Below, one piece after another: positions 1 to 6,032 of a stretch of 7,103 nucleotides of DNA (position 1 is its first letter; every line of letters starts with the position of its first letter). The notes below the pieces were generated by a model, which was given only the letters and a program-made list of their open reading frames with translations, did no database searches and had not been told where the DNA came from. The DNA is from Planctomycetota bacterium (GTDB lineage: Bacteria > Planctomycetota > UBA1135 > GCA-002686595). Where the stretch lies: contig JARGOW010000194.1 of NCBI GenBank assembly GCA_029212955.1, positions 1 to 7,103 on the forward strand, given 5' to 3'. The translations under genes and the position numbers were made by a program.

Positions 1-588
1 GGCTTCCAGTTGCGGGGCGGGGTAGTCGAAGCTGGCCGCCACAAAGCGTTGGCGCGTGGAAGGTTTCAGTTCCTTCCAGCCGCGCTGATATCCGGGATTG
101 AACGAGACCACCAGCATGAAATCCTTGGGCGCTGTAAGTTCCTCTCCTCGGCGATCGACGAACAGGTGTCGACGGTGATCGGTGAGAGGGTGGATGGCGA
201 CGACCACATCGGGGCGTGCTTCGGCGATTTCGTCCAAGTACAGGATGGCTCCTTCACGGACTGCGCGGGTGACGGGGCCGTCCTGCCAGACGGTGTCACC
301 ACCTTTGACCAACCAACGACCCAGTAGATCCGCGGCGCTGGTGTCGTCATGGCACGGTACGGTGATGAGGGGTCGATTCATGCGGGCCGCCATGTGCTCC
401 ACAAAACGCGTTTTTCCGCAGCCCGTGGGGCCCTTCAACATCAAGGGCAGGCGCTGGGAATAGCATCGTTCGAAGAGGTCGACTTCGCCTGCAACGGGGC
501 AGTAGAACGGGAGATCCGTCGGGCTGGTCTCTGGATTTCGCATGGGGGTTGCAGCTGTGGCCGAAGGGGTTGATGCCAGAAATTTCAT
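1..588 (-). CDS. norQ: NorQ/NirQ/CbbQ-type MoxR AAA+ ATPase, 3' end beyond window
   Basis: A cytoplasmic MoxR-family AAA+ ATPase. With NorD, NorQ proteins act as a chaperone that inserts the non-haem iron (FeB) of the NorB active site. 196 residues are visible and the frame stays open to the window edge. The family is usually about 260-270 residues, so roughly 70 C-terminal residues are missing. Visible features are the family lead-in PFYCPVAGEVDLFE (27-40), Walker A GPTGCGKT (53-60), the conserved DDTSAADLLGRW segment (81-92), Walker B ILYLDE (115-120), sensor-1 Asn164 in SFNP, and the arginine-rich KPSTRQRF (175-182). The ATG at 588 overlaps the stop of the sco gene as ATGA, which suggests translational coupling. 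An internal Met16 is an alternative start, because the first 25 residues are not conserved-looking. NorD would be expected further left. Family assignment is very secure; norQ is preferred over cbbQ because of the norCB/nirK context. Confidence 0.95.
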   Translation of the reverse strand, partial: MKFLASTPSATAATPMRNPETSPTDLPFYCPVAGEVDLFERCYSQRLPLMLKGPTGCGKTRFVEHMAARMNRPLITVPCHDDTSAADLLGRWLVKGGDTVWQDGPVTRAVREGAILYLDEIAEARPDVVVAIHPLTDHRRHLFVDRRGEELTAPKDFMLVVSFNPGYQRGWKELKPSTRQRFVAASFDYPAPQLEA

Positions 589-1253
589 TGGTGGATGATC
601 TCCGAAATCGAAGCCACGGTTTCGGTATTGGTTGCGCCCAACCCTTCTAGCTGGTGCTGCACTTGGCCATCCCGGTCGAGTACCGTGATGAGGTTGGAGT
701 GGGAGTAGTTGCCCTTGGGGTCCTTCTTGTATCGGATGCCAAGGGTTGCGCCCATTTCGCGGACAGCGGAAGCGTCCCCGTGGAGCAGGGTCCAACGGGC
801 GGTGTCGAGCTGGTTTCGTTCGGCGTAGGCTTTGAGTACGGCAGGTAGATCGCGGTCGCTGTCCATGGAGAGCAACAACCAACGCACCTGCGCCAAATCA
901 CCCTTTGTGAGCGTGCCCTCGATGGCCTTCAGGTCCGCGATGATCCGGGGGCATGCGTATTCGCAATTCGTGAAGATCATGGCAGCGACTGTGACGGTGC
1001 CGCGGAAGTCTTCTAGCGCATGTTCCTGACCCGCTTGGTCGGTCCAAAGGGATTCCAGATTGTAGATGGAGGAATCTGGTAGCGCCCCAGCTGCCGCGGG
1101 AACGTCCTCGGAGCAACAGGATCCATCCTCTTGGACCTGGTCTGTTTCGTTCGCTTTTGTCCCGTTCTTGGGGCTATTGGAGGGCTGGCAAGCCACTAGG
1201 AAAAGAGGCCATACGAGGATGAGCCATCCGGTGGTTTGATTGAGAAGTTTCAT
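585..1253 (-). CDS. Sco1/SenC/PrrC family copper-binding lipoprotein
   Basis: A thioredoxin-fold copper chaperone or thiol-disulfide protein of the Sco family, 222 residues, membrane-anchored on the outer face of the inner membrane or on the outer membrane. Residues 1-22 form a lipoprotein signal with lipobox LVAC and Cys22. The Sco metal site is intact: TNCEYACP supplies Cys97 and Cys101, and His185 lies in YSHSNLITVLDRDG (183-196). A second cysteine pair, Cys46-Cys47, sits in the flexible acidic linker after the signal and is not part of the usual Sco site. I chose the ATG at 1253 over an in-frame ATG at 1277 because it begins directly at the signal peptide and overlaps the nirV stop as ATGA, exactly like the downstream junction with norQ. 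Between nirV and norQ, its likely job is copper delivery to NirK; oxidase assembly is the alternative, but no oxidase gene is here. Confidence 0.93.
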   Translation of the reverse strand: MKLLNQTTGWLILVWPLFLVACQPSNSPKNGTKANETDQVQEDGSCCSEDVPAAAGALPDSSIYNLESLWTDQAGQEHALEDFRGTVTVAAMIFTNCEYACPRIIADLKAIEGTLTKGDLAQVRWLLLSMDSDRDLPAVLKAYAERNQLDTARWTLLHGDASAVREMGATLGIRYKKDPKGNYSHSNLITVLDRDGQVQHQLEGLGATNTETVASISEIIHQ

Positions 1254-2143
1254 AGTTGTTCGAGGTTGGTGGCGCACCGGAAGCCCAAGTTCCGGACGGT
1301 GTATTTGGCTTCGAGGCTACTGCGGAAAGCGAATCGCATGAAAGCCGCGTAGTCCTTGGGGTCAGCGGATCCGACCGATTCAGAGCCGCAGAAGAGGTTG
1401 CGGTCCAGTCCGGAGTCCCCGCGGGATTCCCCGGTGACTAGGGCGGTGTTGAAGTCGTCCACCCACTCCCAGATCAGACCGTGCATGTCGTAGACGCCGT
1501 AAATGTTCGCGGGGTCACCACCTACGGGGCTCGGCACGATGGGGGTTGGGCGCGAGTACCAAGTGAGAATTCGCTGGTTGTAGTCGGGGTCATCCCGACC
1601 GAACTTGGCGGTTTCACTGGCGGCGGCCACATACTCCCATTCGGCGAGCATGGGCAATCTCCGTCCGGCCCATTTGGCGTAGGCGCGTGCGGCGAACCAA
1701 GAGATGTTGGTGACGGGGGCTTGCAGCATGGACTCGGGGAGTTCCAATTCGGACGGCCAGTGGATCAGATAATTGGCGTCGGCGAAAAGGCTCTTGACTT
1801 GCCCCCGGCGCCATTTGGGTTGGTCCCAAACGAATGCGAGGAACTGGGCGTTGGTTACCGGCGTGGCTTCCAATTGGAAAGCTGGCACGATCACGACTTC
1901 GGGTTCATTTTTGCCGGGATACATGGGCCGGTGGTTACCCTGGGGGACCGCGATCAGTTCGGTCAAGGCCACCGGGGCGGGCCTGTCGGGGAGGACTGCA
2001 ACGGGCGCCGCCGTGGATTGGGTTTCCGCTGCTGCCGAAACGGTTGGTTCGGCCCCCACGGAGTGGTCATGCTCTGCGCTAGCTCCGCAACCGCAAAGTT
2101 GCATCGCTGCCAGGATCAGGGTTCCGTAGAGGCCGTACTTCAT
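1250..2143 (-). CDS. nirV: NirV-like SUMF1/FGE-fold lipoprotein
   Basis: A 297-residue protein of the formylglycine-generating-enzyme (SUMF1) fold. Proteins of this type next to nirK are called NirV (first named in Rhodobacter sphaeroides); their biochemical role is not established. Residues 1-19 look like a lipoprotein signal with lipobox LCGC (Cys19), followed by a low-complexity Ala/Thr/Pro linker (20-60). Fold hallmarks are PVTNISWFAARAYAKW (143-158), GRRLPMLAEWEYVAAA (160-175), GVYDMHGLIWEWVDD (216-230) and the closing NLGFRCA (285-291). The segment that in true FGE holds the two catalytic cysteines (here about 250-275) has one cysteine, Cys252, in a different place, so formylglycine chemistry is unlikely. 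I chose the ATG at 2143: longer in-frame starts only read through the 3' end of nirK, while this one opens a signal peptide 19 bases after the nirK stop. Confidence 0.88.
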   Translation of the reverse strand: MKYGLYGTLILAAMQLCGCGASAEHDHSVGAEPTVSAAAETQSTAAPVAVLPDRPAPVALTELIAVPQGNHRPMYPGKNEPEVVIVPAFQLEATPVTNAQFLAFVWDQPKWRRGQVKSLFADANYLIHWPSELELPESMLQAPVTNISWFAARAYAKWAGRRLPMLAEWEYVAAASETAKFGRDDPDYNQRILTWYSRPTPIVPSPVGGDPANIYGVYDMHGLIWEWVDDFNTALVTGESRGDSGLDRNLFCGSESVGSADPKDYAAFMRFAFRSSLEAKYTVRNLGFRCATNLEQL

Positions 2144-2162
2144 TTGAGATACCGGGTCCGAA

Positions 2163-3668
2163 TTACTCGGTCTTGGCGGCGGCCACTTCTTCGAGGGTGA
2201 CCTTGTCGCCGGAGTTGCCGAAGCTGTTACGCACGTAGGTGACCACGTTGGCCACATCGTCATCACTCATATTCAGCTTGGGCATGACGCTGTTGAAGGA
2301 CTCCCCGTTGACCTTGATCGGCCCTTCCAGACCGTGCAGGACCACCTTGATGGAGCGTTGCTTGTCCGCCATGAGATAGTCAGAGTTGGCGAGAGGCGGG
2401 AAGGCCGAGGGGACACCTTGGCCGTTGGCCTGGTGGCACGCGAGGCAGTTGGCCTTGTAGAGACGTTCTCCGATGGCCATGCGCTCTTCCAGGGTTCGGG
2501 TGCTGGGGATTTCCTTAGCCGAAGTGGTCGGCATCGTTTGAATGGCACCACCTTCGGGAAGGTAAATACGATCATCCTGCTTGCCGGAGTAGATGGTTAG
2601 GTCGTCGGGGCCGGTAACGGTCAGCATGCCGAGCGCGCCCTTGTTGAAGGTGCGGAAGATGCTGTGGTCCACAATGATGAACGTTCCAGGAACCTCCACT
2701 TTGAATTCCACTATGGCGGAGCCGCCTGCGGGGATGAGCGTTGTTTGCACGTTGTGGTTGACGGCGGTTCCACCTTCCGCATACAGGTTGTCGAAGATTT
2801 CACCGATCACGTGGAAGGAGCTCACCAGGTTGGGACCACCGTTTCCCACGTAAAGGCGAACGGTTTCGCCCACGTTGGCGGTGATGGCCTTGTCGCCAAC
2901 GAGTGCGCCTACGGAACCGTTGAACAGCACGTAGTCGGGGATCTCCTGGAGTGCTTTCTCCATGTTGAAAGCCTGCAGTCCCTCTTCGCCGTAGGCGCCT
3001 TCGGTGTAGAAGTCGCCCTGCATCAGGTAGTACTCCTTGTCGACTTTGGGCAGGCCGCCCTTGGGCTCGACTTGAATCAAACCGTACATGCCATTGGCGA
3101 TGTGCATGCCCACCGGAGCGGTGGCGCAGTGGTAGACGTACAGACCCGGTCGCGTGACCTGGAACGAAAACTGGGAGGTGTGTCCGGGAGCCGTGAAGCT
3201 TGAGGCCGCACCACCGCCGGGCCCCGTCACCGAGTGCAGGTCGATGTTGTGGGGCATCTTGCTATCGGGAGAGTTGTGCAGGTTGAATTGAACCACGTCG
3301 CCGACCCGGGTCCGGATGTAACTACCAGGGACGGTTCCACCAAAGGTCCAGAAGGTGTATTCGACGCCATCGGCGATGGGGCCCACGTGCTCCTCCACTT
3401 CCAAATCCACGATCAACTTGGTGGCGTGGTCGCGGGTGATGGGCGGGGGCACCATGGGCGGAGAGGTGAGTACGGCATGCTCTTCGCCGATGATGGGGCC
3501 AAAGTCGTCGTCGGGTGTGGAAGCGTGGACGGCGCCAGAGGAGCCCTTGGGGGTTTCGCCCGGCGTGGATGTTTGGTCGGCTTGGGAGCAAGCTCCGATC
3601 AGGAAGGGGCTGGCGATGAGTGCGCAAATGAGATTGCGTGAGGGGATTCGTAGTTTGATGGTGTTCAT
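2163..3668 (-). CDS. nirK: Copper nitrite reductase NirK (class II, AniA-like) with C-terminal cytochrome c domain
   Basis: Reduces nitrite to NO outside the inner membrane. 501 residues, against about 360-380 for plain NirK. Residues 1-27 are a lipoprotein signal (lipobox IGAC, Cys27), then a short linker and two cupredoxin domains (about 70-355). All copper ligands are present: type 1 His140, Cys181, His189 and Met194; type 2 His145, His180 and His335. Catalytic Asp143 (PHNIDLH) and His286 (SSFHVIGEIFDNLY) are also there. The second-domain motifs match AniA-type class II enzymes. A cytochrome c domain follows (about 393-485) with haem motif CLACH (408-412) and likely axial Met462 (VMPKL). 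The start at 3668 is where the signal peptide begins; longer in-frame ATGs (to 3857) run through the norB 3' end and are rejected. No Shine-Dalgarno sequence is visible. It lies 109 bases after norB and upstream of nirV/sco in the same direction, so is probably part of the nor operon. Confidence 0.97.
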   Translation of the reverse strand: MNTIKLRIPSRNLICALIASPFLIGACSQADQTSTPGETPKGSSGAVHASTPDDDFGPIIGEEHAVLTSPPMVPPPITRDHATKLIVDLEVEEHVGPIADGVEYTFWTFGGTVPGSYIRTRVGDVVQFNLHNSPDSKMPHNIDLHSVTGPGGGAASSFTAPGHTSQFSFQVTRPGLYVYHCATAPVGMHIANGMYGLIQVEPKGGLPKVDKEYYLMQGDFYTEGAYGEEGLQAFNMEKALQEIPDYVLFNGSVGALVGDKAITANVGETVRLYVGNGGPNLVSSFHVIGEIFDNLYAEGGTAVNHNVQTTLIPAGGSAIVEFKVEVPGTFIIVDHSIFRTFNKGALGMLTVTGPDDLTIYSGKQDDRIYLPEGGAIQTMPTTSAKEIPSTRTLEERMAIGERLYKANCLACHQANGQGVPSAFPPLANSDYLMADKQRSIKVVLHGLEGPIKVNGESFNSVMPKLNMSDDDVANVVTYVRNSFGNSGDKVTLEEVAAAKTE

Positions 3669-3740
3669 CGGAGAATGGACAGGGGTCCGAGTAGGGGTGA
3701 GGTTGGTGGGGCGGCCATGGCGCCGCGATGGAAGGAAGGT

Positions 3741-3765
3741 CCCCGGCCCAAGACTTGGGCCGGGG
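3741..3765 (-). other. Strong intercistronic hairpin between norB and nirK
   Basis: A perfect 12-bp inverted repeat (CCCCGGCCCAAG / CTTGGGCCGGGG) around a single central base. As RNA it would form about a 10-bp stem with a 5-base loop. It lies 13 bases after the norB stop in the 109-base gap. On the nirK side it is followed by ACCTTCCTTCC, not a U-tract, so it is not a classical intrinsic terminator. It may be a partial terminator or an mRNA-stabilising or processing element separating norCB from nirK. The gap also has a weaker 5-bp inverted repeat (GCGGC/GCCGC, 3711-3726). I found no sigma-54, sigma-70 or FNR-like promoter in it. Confidence 0.6.
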
Positions 3766-3777
3766 GAGAAGTGCTCT

Positions 3778-5154
3778 CTAGAGCGACTTGTCGGGTGCGG
3801 CGGGGACTGGGTTGCTGGTGACAGCACCTGCGCTTTCGTCCATGACCGGAAGGCCATAGGAGATGAAGTTCTTGATGAAGAACACCATTCCCAGGGTCAG
3901 CAGAGCGCCAGCGCAGACCAGGCCGAAGGCGTGGACTTCGAGGCTCTCTTGCACGTGCATGAAGTCCATTCCGGCCTTGCGCTCCATGTACACCTGGGCC
4001 ACGCCCATGACGCCAAAGGCTCCAGTCATGCAAACCATGCCAATGTTGCTTAGCCAGAAGCCCCACTCGGCCATCCAATGCTTGTGCATGGCGCGGCCGG
4101 TCAGTTGGGGAAGGGCGTAGCTGATCATGGCGAGCACGATCATGGCGTAGGCTCCCCAGAAGGCCATGTGTCCGTGCATCGCTGTGACCAGCGTTCCGTG
4201 GGTCCACATGTTGACGCCGGGGAGCGTGTGGGCGAATCCGAGGAAACCAGCCCCCACGAAACTCATGATGGCGCAACCCAGGGTCCACATCAGGGCGATG
4301 CGGTTCGGGTTCTTGCGGCCGCCGCGGCGTGCCATGGACAGGGCGTACATGGCCATGCCAAGGAAGGCCAGGGGCTCCAGTGCCGAGAACACTCCACCCA
4401 CCATCAACCAATAGCGGGGCGCGCCCGTGTAGTAGTAGTGGTGCCCGGTACCGAGGATGCCCGACAGGAAAGTGAAGCCAACGATCACGTAGAGCCACTT
4501 CTCGATGACTTCGCGGTCGATGCCGGTGAGCTTGATCAGCAGGAACGAAAGGATCGCGCCCATGATGAGCTCCCAAACGCCTTCCACCCAAAGGTGAACC
4601 ACCCACCAGCGGAAGAACGAGTCAAAGGTCACGTTGTCGAAGTCGATCATGCCCGGCAGGTAGAGCAGTGCGGACATCAACAGGCCGAAGAACAGAACCA
4701 TGGCCGTGGTTGTTTTGCGCTTTCCCGTCCAGATCGTCATGAAGATGATCAGCAGGAATGTGAGAACATTGACCACCACCAAGTAGTCGAGTTCGCGGGG
4801 GATCTCGAGGAATTTGCGGCCCTCCCAATGGTTGAAGTGGTAACCCACCACCGCAACAACGCCGACCAGAAGTAAGGAGATCAGCTGAATCCAAGCGAGC
4901 TTGGGCATCCAGATTTCACGCTCCGATTCTTCGGGGATGATGTAGTAGGCGGACCCCATGAAACCCGTCAGTAGCCAAACCACGAGCAGGTTTGTGTGCA
5001 CGGCACGGGCGGTGTTGAAGGGGATCAGTTCGTGCAGGTTGTCGAAGCCCATGCGTGCGAATCCAAGAATGAATCCGTACACGAGCTGGAGGGAGAACAG
5101 CAGCATGCAAGCCGCAAAAAACCAGTAGGCGATCTTCTGAGTTTTGTACTTCAT
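3778..5154 (-). CDS. norB: Nitric oxide reductase large subunit NorB (cNOR)
   Basis: The catalytic integral-membrane subunit that reduces two NO to N2O, a haem-copper oxidase superfamily member with FeB in place of CuB. 458 residues and about 12 hydrophobic helices, the normal size for cNOR NorB and without the N-terminal extension of quinol-type NOR. Aligned with Pseudomonas NorB, the ligands are present: His53 and His329 (haem b), His327 (haem b3), and His187, His238 and His239 with Glu191 (FeB). Glu195 and Glu260 also match conserved acidic residues. Key motifs are VHTN (52-55), WVVHLWVEGVWE (184-195), GTGHHYYYTG (235-244) and MHGHMAFWG (326-334). The ATG overlaps the norC stop (TAATG). 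A GGAG eight bases upstream is the only clear Shine-Dalgarno in the window. The tail after the last helix (about 440-458) is Ala/Pro-rich and ordinary. Confidence 0.98.
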   Translation of the reverse strand: MKYKTQKIAYWFFAACMLLFSLQLVYGFILGFARMGFDNLHELIPFNTARAVHTNLLVVWLLTGFMGSAYYIIPEESEREIWMPKLAWIQLISLLLVGVVAVVGYHFNHWEGRKFLEIPRELDYLVVVNVLTFLLIIFMTIWTGKRKTTTAMVLFFGLLMSALLYLPGMIDFDNVTFDSFFRWWVVHLWVEGVWELIMGAILSFLLIKLTGIDREVIEKWLYVIVGFTFLSGILGTGHHYYYTGAPRYWLMVGGVFSALEPLAFLGMAMYALSMARRGGRKNPNRIALMWTLGCAIMSFVGAGFLGFAHTLPGVNMWTHGTLVTAMHGHMAFWGAYAMIVLAMISYALPQLTGRAMHKHWMAEWGFWLSNIGMVCMTGAFGVMGVAQVYMERKAGMDFMHVQESLEVHAFGLVCAGALLTLGMVFFIKNFISYGLPVMDESAGAVTSNPVPAAPDKSL

Positions 5155-5873
5155 TACAGGGTCTCCAGGTATTGGATGATGGTGTCCATGTCTTCACCCT
5201 TGATTCCAAGGTTGGGCATGGTGGTTCCGGGTTTGACCGACTGGGGGTCGCTGATCCACTTGATCAGGTAATCCCGATCCAAGCGCGAGGAGACGCCGTC
5301 CAGGGCGGGGCCCACGGTTCCTCCGCCGCCTTGAACGCTATGGCAGCCGAAGCAGGTGCCCATTTGCTTGGGTGCCTCCGCAAGCACCGCGGCGGTCACG
5401 GGGGTGGGTTGGCGACTGGTGTCCACCGCCATGTCCGGGTCCGCAGGGAACCCGTTGGTGTCAATGCGGCCGACCCAAGCGAGGAAGGCGATGATGTCCG
5501 CCCGGTGGCCAGCGGAAACTTCCTCCCCAACTTCGTCGGGGTTGAAAATGTCGTACTTGACCATTTGGCGCCCGTCCTGCGTGTAGCGGGAGGGGTCACG
5601 GAGGAGGTCGTCGATGTAAACTTCGCCGCGGCGTTCTACGACCTTGGTGAGTTCGGGGGCGTAGTAAGCGCCTTCACCCATAAGGGTGTGGCAGCCCATG
5701 CAGTTGTTCTTGTTCCAGATGTGGTGACCGCGGACGACCTGTTCGGACATCTGCTCCTGATTGGAGCGTTCGGGCATGGCTTTCAGGGTGTCCATGGTGA
5801 GGAGCAGGAAAGCCACACCGCACAGGGCGGTACCACCGAGGAAGAACGCTTTGGCGGCGGACTTGGTGAGCAT
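5154..5873 (-). CDS. norC: Nitric oxide reductase cytochrome c subunit NorC, di-haem form
   Basis: The membrane-anchored cytochrome c subunit that passes electrons to NorB. 239 residues, against about 150 for ordinary single-haem NorC. One N-terminal anchor (about 8-27) is followed by the classic NorC block: PERSNQEQMSEQVVRGHHIW (34-53), haem motif CMGCH (58-62), GEGAYYAPEL (66-75), likely axial Met104, and IDTNGFP (137-143), which marks where normal NorC ends. A Pro/Thr-rich linker then leads to a second small cytochrome c domain (about 160-239) with CFGCH (174-178) and likely axial Met219 in PGTTMPNLG. That domain resembles the cytochrome c domain fused to some cytochrome oxidase subunit II proteins. 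It is the first gene after the sigma-54 promoter, with a predicted leader of about 70 bases and no Shine-Dalgarno. The NorC assignment is secure; the meaning of the second haem is inference. Confidence 0.96.
   Translation of the reverse strand: MLTKSAAKAFFLGGTALCGVAFLLLTMDTLKAMPERSNQEQMSEQVVRGHHIWNKNNCMGCHTLMGEGAYYAPELTKVVERRGEVYIDDLLRDPSRYTQDGRQMVKYDIFNPDEVGEEVSAGHRADIIAFLAWVGRIDTNGFPADPDMAVDTSRQPTPVTAAVLAEAPKQMGTCFGCHSVQGGGGTVGPALDGVSSRLDRDYLIKWISDPQSVKPGTTMPNLGIKGEDMDTIIQYLETL
5163..5166 (-). promoter_or_regulatory. Ribosome binding site of norB
   Basis: GGAG on the minus strand, eight bases before the norB ATG and inside the last codons of norC. It is notable because no other start in the window has a recognisable Shine-Dalgarno. 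Confidence 0.6.
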
Positions 5874-5912
5874 GATTGCGAGTGGTGGGGAGGAGGGAAG
5901 GGGGATTCACCG

Positions 5913-5929
5913 GGCCCGATTTCCGGGCC
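5913..5929 (-). other. Hairpin in the predicted norC leader
   Basis: The minus strand reads GGCCCG-GAAAT-CGGGCC, a 6-bp all-GC stem with a 5-base loop. It starts about 14 bases into the predicted transcript. It could stabilise the 5' end of the operon mRNA. The rest of the leader down to the ATG is pyrimidine-rich (C/T runs at 5889-5904) and holds no Shine-Dalgarno. Confidence 0.45.
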
Positions 5930-5953
5930 GCTACGGTGGTTTTCCTTAAGTAA

Positions 5954-5969
5954 AGCAAGGCACATGCCA
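5954..5969 (-). promoter_or_regulatory. Sigma-54 (-24/-12) promoter of the norCB-nirK operon
   Basis: On the minus strand this reads TGGCATGTGCCTTGCT, which is TGGCA followed by six bases and TTGCT. GG and GC are separated by exactly 10 bases, the invariant sigma-54 spacing, and only one base of the TGGCAC element departs from consensus. The predicted start is near 5943, giving a norC leader of about 70 bases. A divergent NorR, which works only with sigma-54, supports this strongly. Confidence 0.9.
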
Positions 5970-5990
5970 GACGGCTTTGCGTCCGATAGG

Positions 5991-6004
5991 GCCCCTCCTG
6001 GGGC
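5991..6004. repeat. Small inverted repeat between the sigma-54 promoter and the enhancer array
   Basis: GCCCC-TCCT-GGGGC, a perfect 5-bp inverted repeat with a 4-base loop. It lies 22 bases upstream of the -24 element and about 28 bases from the palindrome, where an IHF site is often found in sigma-54 systems. I see no IHF-like AT-rich site here. Function unknown; it may be chance in GC-rich DNA. Confidence 0.3.
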
Positions 6005-6032
6005 TTGGAGCAGGGTTTGATCCCCATTGCGT

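Noticed and set aside
1481..2200. 239-residue plus-strand open frame opposite nirV
   Set aside because: It is Gly-rich, has no recognisable motif and lies antisense to a gene with clear SUMF1-fold motifs.
2144..2266. 41-residue N-terminal extension of NirV
   Set aside because: It reads through the nirK 3' end in another frame; the signal peptide begins at the ATG of 2143.
3741..3765. Hairpin as a rho-independent terminator of norCB
   Set aside because: There is no T-run on the downstream (nirK) side; only a mixed C/T stretch follows, so a full terminator call is not justified.
3669..3857. 63-residue N-terminal extension of NirK from an upstream in-frame ATG
   Set aside because: The extension overlaps norB coding sequence and precedes a clean lipoprotein signal that starts at 3668.
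3665..4606. 313-residue minus-strand open frame over norB and the gap
   Set aside because: It is a +1-type shadow of norB, rich in Arg/His/Pro with no domain. Only its last 17 codons, outside norB, were considered separately.
5172..6020. 282-residue plus-strand open frame opposite norC
   Set aside because: It is antisense to a clearly identified norC, has composition typical of a GC-rich shadow frame, and would run through the sigma-54 promoter.
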